Shown: positions 57,650 to 64,000 of the stretch, piece after piece
How positions within the stretch are numbered: position 1 is the stretch's first letter
Layout of the letters: each line of letters begins with the position of its first letter
From: Nocardiopsis sp. MG754419
GTDB lineage: Bacteria > Actinomycetota > Actinomycetes > Streptosporangiales > Streptosporangiaceae
Length of the DNA: 64,000 nt
Reading direction: 5' to 3'
Assembly (NCBI RefSeq): GCF_018207095.1
Contig: NZ_QOCZ01000005.1
Location: 1-64,000, forward strand
Position numbers and translations under genes: made by a program
Notes under the pieces: generated by a model
The model's database searches: none
Told to the model about the DNA's origin: nothing
The model's input: only the letters and a program-made list of their open reading frames with translations

Positions 57650-57734
57650 TCCCGAACGAGCCGTGCGCGGGCGAGGGCCCGCGCACGGTCCACCCCGTCG
57701 GGCCGCGTGCCCCGACCGAGCGAAAGGACCCGTC

Positions 57735-58640
57735 GTGGCCTCCGGAAGCCGTCGTCTCCTGCCTTTCGCCTTCACCGGTGCCCTCACCCTGGTCCTGGCC
57801 CTGGTCGGCTCCGGCCTGTGGTTCCTCGTCAGGCCCCTGTCCGACCCCGGGCGCGAGGGCGACGGCGACGAGGATCGGAACGGCCAGGTGCGCCTCATGC
57901 TCGCCGGGGACTCCATGACCCACGGCGCCGACGGCGACCGGACCTGGCGCTACCACCTGTGGAACCACCTGGAACCGCACGTGGACGGTCTGGACTTCGT
58001 GGGTCCCTACACCGCACCCGCCACCCCCGAACAGATCGTGCCGCCGGAGATGGTGGGGGCCGATCCGAGCGAGGGCGACCCCGACAGCGTCGACTACCGG
58101 GATCCCGACTTCGACCAGGACCACAACGCCCGCTGGGGGCGCACCCTGGCCGACGCGACGACCACCATCACCTCGGACGTGGCCGAACACCGGCCGGACG
58201 TGCTGTGCGTCATGATCGGGCTCAACGACCTGCTGTACCCCGTCACCGACCGGGAGATGGAGGAGCGCATCCGCGCCTACGTGGAGGGCGCCCGCGAGGC
58301 GAACCCGAACATCCGCGTCCTGTTCGCGCAGGCGTTGCCCATCACCATGGCCGAGCGTGACGAGGGCTTCGCGCTGCGCCTCTACGTGTACAACGAACTC
58401 GTCCACAAGCTGACCCGGGAGCTGTCCAGCGCGCGTTCGCCGGTGGTGGGCCTCGACCTGGCCGGCGCGGAGTCCTGGAACGTGGAGACCGACACCTACG
58501 ACGGCACCCACCCCAACGACGCCGGGGAACTCAAGATCGCGGCCGGGTTCGCCGACGCCCTGTCCGACGCGTTCGGCCTGGGTCCGGGCTACCCGCGACC
58601 GCTGCCCATCGCCCCCGTGCCGAGCACCGACACCTCCTGA
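57735..58640 (+). CDS. Membrane-anchored or secreted SGNH/GDSL hydrolase
   Basis: 301 residues from GTG 57735 behind AAAGGACC. N-terminal hydrophobic anchor or signal FAFTGALTLVLALVGSGLWFL, acidic linker, then block I MLAGDSMTHG (nucleophile Ser), block III GLND and block V DGTHPNDAG with the Asp-His pair. Such enzymes deacylate lipids or polysaccharides at the surface. It may share a transcript with the FAH gene (85-base gap). Confidence 0.87.
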   Translation: MASGSRRLLPFAFTGALTLVLALVGSGLWFLVRPLSDPGREGDGDEDRNGQVRLMLAGDSMTHGADGDRTWRYHLWNHLEPHVDGLDFVGPYTAPATPEQIVPPEMVGADPSEGDPDSVDYRDPDFDQDHNARWGRTLADATTTITSDVAEHRPDVLCVMIGLNDLLYPVTDREMEERIRAYVEGAREANPNIRVLFAQALPITMAERDEGFALRLYVYNELVHKLTRELSSARSPVVGLDLAGAESWNVETDTYDGTHPNDAGELKIAAGFADALSDAFGLGPGYPRPLPIAPVPSTDTS

Positions 58641-58688
58641 GTAGCCCCACCGATCCCCGAGTCCGCAGCTCCGTGACCGGGCCACCGC

Positions 58689-58694
58689 TACCCT
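58689..58694 (+). promoter_or_regulatory. -10 element for leaderless gltX mRNA
   Basis: TACCCT ends 7 bases before the GTG at 58702; no ribosome binding site is present. The arrangement matches leaderless starts. Confidence 0.45.
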
Positions 58695-58701
58695 GGGGCC
58701 C

Positions 58702-60150
58702 GTGACTGAGACTCCGATTCGTACCCGCTTCGCCCCGTCCCCGACCGGCATGTTCCACGTCGGTGGCGCCCGTTCCGCGCTCTTCAACTGGGCGCTCGCA
58801 CAGCAGCAGCCCGAGGGCCGCATGGTGCTGCGCATCGAGGACACCGACGCCGCCCGCAACCGCCCCGAATGGACCGAGGGCATCATCCGCGCGATGTCCT
58901 GGATCGGCATCGACGAGAGCGACCCGCACTTCGAGGGCCCCTACTTCCAGTCGTCCTACGTCGACCAGCACCGCGAGACCGCGCAGGAGCTGTACCGCTC
59001 CGGCCGTGCCTACTACTGCGACTGCACCCGCGAACAGGTGCAGGAGCGCCGTGACAACCCGCACCTGGGCTACGACGGCTTCTGCCGCGAGCGCGGCCTG
59101 GAGCCGGGCCCCGGTCGGGCCCTGCGCTTCCGTGTGCCCGAGGGCGGCCCCACCGTCGTGAGCGACCGGATCCGCGGTGACGTGGAGTTCGACCACGCCG
59201 CCATCGAGGACTTCGTGATCGCCCGCGCCGACGGTTCCCCGCTGTTCGTGCTGGCCAACGTCCTGGACGACGTCGAGATGCGCATCACGCACGTCATCCG
59301 CGGCGAGGAGCACCTGTCCAACACCCCCAAGCAGCAGTTGCTGTGGGAGGCGCTGGGGCTCACCCCGCCGGTGTGGGCGCACCTGCCCGTCATCGTCAAC
59401 GAGCAGCGCAAGAAGCTGTCCAAGCGCCGGGACAAGGTCGCCCTGGAGTCCTACCAGGAGGAGGGCTACCTGGCCGAGGCGATGGTCAACTACCTGATGC
59501 TGCTGGGCTGGGCGCCGGGTGACGACCGCGAGATCATGCCGTGGTCGGAGATGATGCCGCTGTTCCGCGTCGAGGACGTCAACAGCTCCAGCGCGTTCTT
59601 CGACGAGAAGAAGCTGCGCGCCTTCAACGGCGAGTACATCCGCGCGCTGACCGTCGAGGACTTCGTGGCCCGCTGCCGGCCGTGGCTCACCGGGGAGGAC
59701 ACCCCCTGGGACGCGGACGACTACGACCCCGAGGTGTTCGCCGCGGTGGCCCCGTTGGCGCAGAGCCGCGTGGCCGTGCTCGGCGAGATCGTCCCCAACG
59801 TGGACTTCCTGTTCCTGAAGGAGCCCGTGGAGGACGAGAAGAGCTGGAAGAAGGCCATGAAGCCGGGTGTGGGCCGGGAGATGGTGGAGGCCGCCCTGGC
59901 GCGCTACGCCGACCCCGAGCTGCCCTGGACCGCCGACGCGCTCAAGACCGCCACCGAGGAGACCGGTGCGACCCTCGGGCTGAAGCTGGGCAAGGCCCAG
60001 GCCCCGGTGCGCGTGGCCGTCACGGGCCGGACCGTCGGGCTGCCGCTGTTCGAGTCCCTGGAGCTGCTGGGCCGCGAGCGGGTGCGGGCACGCCTGGAAT
60101 CCGCCCTGGAGAGGCTGCGCCTGGAGGAGAAGGCGGACCAGGAGAGCTGA
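58702..60150 (+). CDS. gltX: Glutamyl-tRNA synthetase (non-discriminating type expected)
   Basis: Charges tRNA-Glu and, with GatCAB present and no glnS in the window, presumably also tRNA-Gln. 482 residues. The HIGH-type motif lies in [20 protein letters not shown] and the KMSKS-type motif is KLSKRRDKV. Zinc-type residues are visible in [14 protein letters not shown]. The GTG start is apparently leaderless. Glu and Gln tRNA genes follow within 320 bases. Confidence 0.96.
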   Translation: MTETPIRTRFAPSPTGMFHVGGARSALFNWALAQQQPEGRMVLRIEDTDAARNRPEWTEGIIRAMSWIGIDESDPHFEGPYFQSSYVDQHRETAQELYRSGRAYYCDCTREQVQERRDNPHLGYDGFCRERGLEPGPGRALRFRVPEGGPTVVSDRIRGDVEFDHAAIEDFVIARADGSPLFVLANVLDDVEMRITHVIRGEEHLSNTPKQQLLWEALGLTPPVWAHLPVIVNEQRKKLSKRRDKVALESYQEEGYLAEAMVNYLMLLGWAPGDDREIMPWSEMMPLFRVEDVNSSSAFFDEKKLRAFNGEYIRALTVEDFVARCRPWLTGEDTPWDADDYDPEVFAAVAPLAQSRVAVLGEIVPNVDFLFLKEPVEDEKSWKKAMKPGVGREMVEAALARYADPELPWTADALKTATEETGATLGLKLGKAQAPVRVAVTGRTVGLPLFESLELLGRERVRARLESALERLRLEEKADQES

Positions 60151-60283
60151 TCCGGACGGGGTGGTCGGGCCCACAGGCCCACCGCCCCGTTTCCGGTTCG
60201 CGAGCACTCGGAATGTCCGCTAGAGTTGTCCACGTCGCCGAGGGGGACAGGGAAGCGAAAGCGACCGGGTCCTCCCAAAGCAT

Positions 60284-60355
60284 TGGCCTATGGTGTAATC
60301 GGCAGCACGACTGATTCTGGTTCAGTTAGTCTAGGTTCGAGTCCTGGTAGGCCAG
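60284..60355 (+). tRNA. tRNA-Gln (CTG anticodon)
   Basis: A 72-base cloverleaf. The acceptor stem TGGCCTA/TAGGCCA is perfect, and the anticodon stem is ACTGA/TCAGT with loop TTCTGGT (CTG at 60317-60319). The T-arm carries GGTTCGAGTCC. The discriminator is G, followed by CA rather than a full encoded CCA. Confidence 0.95.
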
Positions 60356-60405
60356 CAACTTCATCGCCTCGGGTGATGAAGGCACGGTCTTCGGACCTGA
60401 AGTGC

Positions 60406-60481
60406 GCCCCCGTCGTCTAGTGGCCTAGGACGCCGCCCTCTCAAGGCGGTAACGGCGGTTCGAATCCGCTCGGGGGTACCA
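60406..60481 (+). tRNA. tRNA-Glu (CTC anticodon), copy 1
   Basis: 76 bases including encoded CCA. The acceptor GCCCCCG pairs with CGGGGGT (first pair G-U). Anticodon stem CCGCC/GGCGG, loop CTCTCAA, anticodon CTC at 60440-60442. Confidence 0.96.
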
Positions 60482-60593
60482 ACAGGGAGAGGTTTCCACG
60501 CTGTGGGAGCCGTCTTCCTGAGCCGGTGCTTGTCATCGGTGTCCGGTTCGCGCAGGTATCATGGTTTTCGTGATCCACGCGGATCGTGTCCGG

Positions 60594-60669
60594 GCCCCCG
60601 TCGTCTAGTGGCCTAGGACGCCGCCCTCTCAAGGCGGTAACGGCGGTTCGAATCCGCTCGGGGGTACCA
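60594..60669 (+). tRNA. tRNA-Glu (CTC anticodon), copy 2
   Basis: Identical to copy 1, 188 bases downstream, including CCA; anticodon at 60628-60630. The spacers differ, so this is a gene duplication, not an array artefact. Confidence 0.96.
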
Positions 60670-60671
60670 GT

Positions 60672-60702
60672 GAAGGCCCCACCCGGTTCGGGTGGGGCCT
60701 TC
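60672..60702 (+). terminator. Terminator after the tRNA cluster
   Basis: GAAGGCCCCACCCG pairs perfectly (14 bp) over a 3-base loop, directly after the second tRNA-Glu. It may also stop the leftward TetR gene. Confidence 0.85.
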
Positions 60703-60715
60703 GTCGTTCCCGGGG

Positions 60716-61411
60716 TCAGCCCGCGGTGGCGGTCAGCCGCTCCCGCTCCTGCGGGGGACCGCCGGCGGAGCCCACCATGGCCACCAGCTGATCCACCAGC
60801 CACCCGGCCAGTTCCCCCCGGTCCATGTCGCGCTCGCGCAGCCACGACAGGACGGCGGTCTCCACCACCGACACCCAGCAGCGCAGGGCCAGCGACAGCC
60901 GCGGCGAGGGGTCCACGATCCCGGCCCGACCCAGAATGAGCGCGCGCACGGCCCGGCGGACCCGTTCGATCTCCGCCTCCGTCTCCTCGGTCGCGATGAC
61001 CGAACCACCGTTGAGCAGGGCGGTGTAGGAGGGGGCGTAGGCCGCCGAGAAGGCGATGAAGGCGTCCAGGGCCGCACGGACCTGTGCCAACGGCGGCAGG
61101 TCCGCTGGCGGCTCCAACTCCTCCAGGAGCTCCGACATCGCCCGCGCCAGGGCCGAGCGGCGGAGTTCCGCCATGTTGGGGAAGTACCGGTAGACCAGGG
61201 CCCGCGAGACGTCGGCCTCCTGGGCGATCTCCTCGGGGGTGACCTCACCCGGTGGGCGTCGGGCGAACACGCGCAGCGCCGTGCGGATGAGGTCCTCACG
61301 GCGTTGCTGCGGCGCCATGCGGCGTGGCCGCCGCCCGGCCTCCGGCCCGTGGGCCGTGACCTCCGTGCCCGTCACCCGCGCCCGGTGACGGTCGGTTCTC
61401 GGGGACACCAC
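60716..61411 (-). CDS. TetR-family transcriptional regulator
   Basis: 231 residues from GTG 61411. AGGAGG lies 12 bases upstream and third-position bias extends this far; ATG 61318 is an alternative that would remove 31 residues. The helix-turn-helix is VTPEEIAQEADVSRALVYRYF. The C-terminal domain is all-alpha, ligand-binding in type. It lies 172 bases downstream of the EphD-like gene on the same strand and is the obvious candidate to bind the palindrome at 63631-63650. Confidence 0.85.
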   Translation of the reverse strand: MVSPRTDRHRARVTGTEVTAHGPEAGRRPRRMAPQQRREDLIRTALRVFARRPPGEVTPEEIAQEADVSRALVYRYFPNMAELRRSALARAMSELLEELEPPADLPPLAQVRAALDAFIAFSAAYAPSYTALLNGGSVIATEETEAEIERVRRAVRALILGRAGIVDPSPRLSLALRCWVSVVETAVLSWLRERDMDRGELAGWLVDQLVAMVGSAGGPPQERERLTATAG

Positions 61412-61582
61412 CGTTGTCGCGCACCTCCTGGAACGCTCCTGGTCCGATGCTTCGAAACTACCGCCCGGTCGCGCCCGCGCCCAGGGCGGAACACGAACGC
61501 CCGGCGTCCCGGGACGCACGGGGTGGGTGGTTCCCGTGGCCCGAGGCTTCCCGGGGGAGGGCCCGGAGCGCGGCCGCGGGGC

Positions 61583-63316
61583 TCAGAACGGCGGAGTCGC
61601 CCGCGCGTAGCCGCGCAGGGCGGCGGGGGACAGGCGCGACAGCGCCAGACCGAGGTGCGCCTCGGTGGTGACCGGGACGAGGTCGGGGTCGTGGGCCAGG
61701 GCGTCGAGGACGCGGCGGGCGGCGCGCTCGGGGGTGTAGCCGCGCAGCCGGAAGAGCCGACGGAGGCGGACCCTGGTCCGCTCCGGCTCGCCCATCCCCG
61801 ACAGACGCGCGCGGGCGACGATGTCGGTGTCGACGAGACCGGGACAGACCGCGGTCACGGTCACCCCGCGCCCGGCGAGCTCTCCCCGCAGGGAACGGCT
61901 GAGCGCCAGCACCGCGGCCTTCGTGGCGGAGTAGGCGCCGTAGACCCGCGAGGGCATGTAGGCGGCGGCGGAGGCGGTGTTGACGATGCGGCCGCCGCCC
62001 CCGGCCGCGACCATCATCGGGGCGAAGGCGCGACAGCCGTGGATCACGCCCCACAGGTTCACGTCGACGACCCGCGCGAGGTCCGCTGTGGTGGCGTCCA
62101 GGAACGGCCCGGCCACCCCGACGCCGGCGTTGTTGACCACCAGGTCGGGGACCCCGTACTCCGCGCGCACGTGGGCGGCGAGCGCCTCCATGGCGGGGCC
62201 GTCGGTGACGTCCACGCGTCGGGCGCCGGATCCGGGCGTGACCCGCGAGCACAGCTCGGCGGTGCGTTCGGCGGACGGACCGTCGATGTCGACGGCGACG
62301 ACGCGGGCGCCCCGCGCGGCGAGTTCCAGGGCCAGACCCCGACCGATGCCGCTGCCGGCCCCGGTGATCACGGCGACCTGTCCGGCGAAGGCGCCGCCGC
62401 GTCGACGGACCCGGGCCGCTGTGGCGGGCCGGGCCGCTCGCGGCGCCCCCGCCTCGATCTCACCGACGAGGGCGCGGACACGCCGGGCCACCGCCTCGGG
62501 AGCCGAACGCAGCGACCAGTGGCCGCCGTGGAAACGGTGGAAGCGGAAGTCCGCCACGCGGCGGCCGGCATCGGACTGGAGTTGTTCGACCACGAACGCG
62601 TCGTGGGTGGGGGCCAACACCTGGACGGGCACAGTGGTGCCGACCGCGGTGGGCCTCGCGACCCGGCGCGGCATGTTGGCGCGATACAGCTCCAGCCCGT
62701 TGAGGTAGTCGCGGGTGGTGCGCCGGGCCGGGACCCGCGGTCGTCCGCCGAGGCGTTCGAGTCCGGCCAGGGCCGCGCCGCCCACCCCGCTCAGCCAGGT
62801 CGCCTCGGGGAGTCCCGGCAGGGTGAAGAACCCGATGTAGCCGGAGCGCGCGAGTTGGCGCAGGACCGTGCGGACACCGTCGGGAGCCTCCCGTGTCCAC
62901 CGCCCGATGTGGTCCAGGCTCGGGCCGGACACCGAGGAGAAGGAGGCGAACCGGTGCCCGTGCTCCGGCTCCGTGACCGCGTGCCAGCCCTGGATGGAGC
63001 CCCAGTCGTGGGCGACCAGGTGGACGGGCCGGTCGGGGCTGACCGCGTCGGCGACGGTGCGCAGATCGTCCGCGAGCCGGTCGAGCAGGTAGCCGGAGCG
63101 GTCCTCGGGGGCGGTGGACCGCCCGGCGCCGCGTACGTCGTAGGTGACGACGTGGTGATCGGTGGCCAGGTCGGCCACGAGGGCGTCCCACACGGTCGCG
63201 TTGTCCGGGTAACCGTGGACCAGCACCAGCGTGGGTCGGTCGGGTGCGCCGTACGTGTAGACGGCCAGGCGTTGGCCGTCGGGCGTGGTGACGTGGCGGT
63301 GGGGCCGGGTGCTCAT
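61583..63316 (-). CDS. EphD-like fusion of alpha/beta hydrolase and short-chain dehydrogenase
   Basis: 577 residues. The N-terminal half (1-290) is an alpha/beta hydrolase with oxyanion motif VHGYPDN, nucleophile Asp in HLVAHDWGSIQGW as in epoxide hydrolases, and terminal His in FHGGHWSLR. The C-terminal half (~310-577) is an SDR with ITGAGSGIGRGLALEL, NNAG and YGAYSATKAAVLA. The layout equals mycobacterial EphD (Rv2214c), which acts on mycolates; this organism type is not expected to make mycolic acids, so the substrate must differ. The ATG follows GGAGG and overlaps the upstream small frame as ATGA. Confidence 0.88.
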   Translation of the reverse strand: MSTRPHRHVTTPDGQRLAVYTYGAPDRPTLVLVHGYPDNATVWDALVADLATDHHVVTYDVRGAGRSTAPEDRSGYLLDRLADDLRTVADAVSPDRPVHLVAHDWGSIQGWHAVTEPEHGHRFASFSSVSGPSLDHIGRWTREAPDGVRTVLRQLARSGYIGFFTLPGLPEATWLSGVGGAALAGLERLGGRPRVPARRTTRDYLNGLELYRANMPRRVARPTAVGTTVPVQVLAPTHDAFVVEQLQSDAGRRVADFRFHRFHGGHWSLRSAPEAVARRVRALVGEIEAGAPRAARPATAARVRRRGGAFAGQVAVITGAGSGIGRGLALELAARGARVVAVDIDGPSAERTAELCSRVTPGSGARRVDVTDGPAMEALAAHVRAEYGVPDLVVNNAGVGVAGPFLDATTADLARVVDVNLWGVIHGCRAFAPMMVAAGGGGRIVNTASAAAYMPSRVYGAYSATKAAVLALSRSLRGELAGRGVTVTAVCPGLVDTDIVARARLSGMGEPERTRVRLRRLFRLRGYTPERAARRVLDALAHDPDLVPVTTEAHLGLALSRLSPAALRGYARATPPF

Positions 63317-63525
63317 GGGGTCGTGTCCTCCTCGGTGACGCCGGGGGGCGATCGGAACCGACGCCGGGGACGTCGGTCCGCCGGGCCGGGGACGCTGCCG
63401 TGGCCGGGGGTGATGGCGCGGGCCGTCCGGGCGCGGGGGAGCGTCGTCGGGCCGGTCGGCGCTTCGGCGGCGAGGCGCGTCCCCTCGGCCGACCGGGGTC
63501 CGTCGTGGGTGCCGACGGGCGTCAC
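63313..63525 (-). CDS. Possible small Pro/Arg-rich protein coupled to the EphD-like gene
   Basis: A 70-codon GTG frame with GGAGG five bases upstream. Its stop overlaps the EphD-like start, and its own start overlaps the stop of another short frame. Third positions are about 90% G/C. The product (MTPVGTHDGPRSAEG...) has no recognised domain. The overlaps could simply reflect GC-rich sequence. Confidence 0.35.
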   Translation of the reverse strand: MTPVGTHDGPRSAEGTRLAAEAPTGPTTLPRARTARAITPGHGSVPGPADRRPRRRFRSPPGVTEEDTTP

Positions 63526-63623
63526 CACCGCCTCCGGGGCCGGTGGCGGTCGGGCCGCGGAGCCTCGGGTCCGGGCTCGGCCGGGTCCGGACCCGTGGCC
63601 CCGGTCACGCTCTCGTGCGGCAT
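63522..63623 (-). CDS. Possible leaderless 33-residue leader protein
   Basis: The ATG at 63623 lies 6 bases after the TAACAT -10 box, so it would be the mRNA 5' end. The frame (MPHESVTGATGPD...) ends as GTGA over the next start. It may drive translational coupling rather than make a functional protein. Confidence 0.35.
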   Translation of the reverse strand: MPHESVTGATGPDPAEPGPEAPRPDRHRPRRRW

Positions 63624-63629
63624 GCCGTC

Positions 63630-63658
63630 ATGTTAGACAGGGTGTCAACAAGTGTCCA
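63630..63658 (-). promoter_or_regulatory. Promoter of the EphD-like operon overlapping a TetR-type operator
   Basis: On the minus strand TGGACA (63653-63658), a 17-base spacer and TAACAT (63630-63635) form a good promoter. Within it, TGTTAGACA-GGG-TGTCAACA (63631-63650, plus-strand reading) is a near-perfect inverted repeat typical of TetR operators. Confidence 0.65.
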
Positions 63659-63692
63659 CGAGCCGGCTCCGGGCGGGTGGAGCGGCGACACG

Positions 63693-63727
63693 ACGAGGGC
63701 GGCACCCGCGTCGGGTGCCGCCCTCGT
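63693..63727 (-). terminator. Terminator of the IclR-family gene
   Basis: ACGAGGGCGGCACCCG pairs perfectly (16 bp) over a CGT loop, 28 bases beyond the stop. Confidence 0.85.
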
Positions 63728-63755
63728 GCCGGGGCGCGTGGTACGAGGGAGGGGG

Positions 63756-64000
63756 TCAGTGCCCGCCCTCGTAGGTGTGCAGTGACTCGCTGATCTTCTC
63801 CGCCGCCGACACCACCGCCTGGGAGTGCATGCGCCCGGGAGAGCGTGTCAGCCGCTCTATCGGGCCGGAGACCGACACCGCGGCGATCACGCGGCCGCCC
63901 GGGCCCGCCACCGGCGCCGACACCGAGGCCACGCCCTGTTCGCGTTCGGCCACGCTCTGGGCCCAACGGCGACGGCGTACCTGGGCCAGACTGGCCGCGG
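63756..64000 (-). CDS. ndgR: IclR-family regulator, C-terminal part only (NdgR/LtbR type)
   Basis: About 80 codons of the effector-domain end are present; the gene continues past the right edge. The reading includes WAQSVAEREQGVASVSAPV, GRVIAAVSVSGPIERLT and a C-terminal AAEKISESL helix, all typical of IclR effector domains. By synteny with Streptomyces SCO5552 it should be NdgR, which controls leucine and other amino acid genes and normally sits beside leuCD. The symbol rests on that synteny. Confidence 0.7.
   Translation of the reverse strand, partial: AASLAQVRRRRWAQSVAEREQGVASVSAPVAGPGGRVIAAVSVSGPIERLTRSPGRMHSQAVVSAAEKISESLHTYEGGH

Noticed and set aside
60406-60669. CRISPR-like or tandem repeat array
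   Set aside because: The 76-base repeats are two complete tRNA-Glu genes with different spacers, not an array.

Overview
The window is from a high-GC filamentous actinomycete. Third codon positions are overwhelmingly G or C, GTG and leaderless starts are common, and the surface proteins carry LPXTG-type sorting signals. From memory, the order mnmA / metE-like / ligA / GGDEF-EAL / gatCA / gatB / GGDEF-EAL / ilvBNC / serA / leuB / ilvE / cimA / gltX / IclR regulator follows the SCO5488-SCO5552 segment of Streptomyces coelicolor. Protein style and local differences suggest Nocardiopsis or a close relative, but the genus is an inference.

Layout. 0.7-5.7 kb: the end of an operon for a conjugation or type IV secretion-like envelope complex (TrbL/VirB6-like, VirB8/TcpC-like, SLT plus NlpC/P60 hydrolase, one AT-richer unknown). 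5.7-16.5 kb: thymidine kinase, a voltage-gated cation channel with an unusual filter, an MFS transporter, a YCII protein, a divergent STAND-ATPase and zeta-toxin-like kinase pair, and two unknown genes. 16.5-26.4 kb: mnmA, a DedA protein behind a possible iron box, a HAD phosphatase, a short MetE-like protein, ligA, a c-di-GMP enzyme and gatCA. 26.7-32.6 kb: four tandem leftward genes for sortase-anchored thioester-domain (TQXA) surface proteins; the fourth has lost its thioester cysteine. 32.8-37.4 kb: gatB and a second c-di-GMP enzyme.

37.7-51.6 kb is the branched-chain amino acid and serine region: attenuated ilvBNC, serA, a glycosyltransferase group, an isolated 29-codon gene, leuB, ilvE and a second attenuated gene, cimA. 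Four matching 17-bp inverted repeats lie before ilvB, the 29-codon unit, leuB and cimA. The left end of an IclR-family gene at the right edge (NdgR/LtbR type) is the natural candidate regulator. 51.9-55.2 kb: a sugar-type ABC importer without its ATPase. 55.3-60.2 kb: Rieske lipoprotein, DUF3152-type metalloprotease, FAH-family hydrolase, SGNH hydrolase and gltX, followed by tRNA-Gln and two identical tRNA-Glu genes. 60.7-63.6 kb: a TetR regulator and an EphD-like hydrolase/reductase fusion whose promoter overlaps a palindromic operator.

Two themes tie genes together. GltX, GatCAB and the Glu/Gln tRNAs form the indirect Gln-tRNA pathway. Branched-chain synthesis appears to be under two layers of control: an IclR-type operator and peptide-leader attenuation. 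No insertion sequence, CRISPR array, phage or replication origin was seen. All calls are from reading the sequence; no database search was run.
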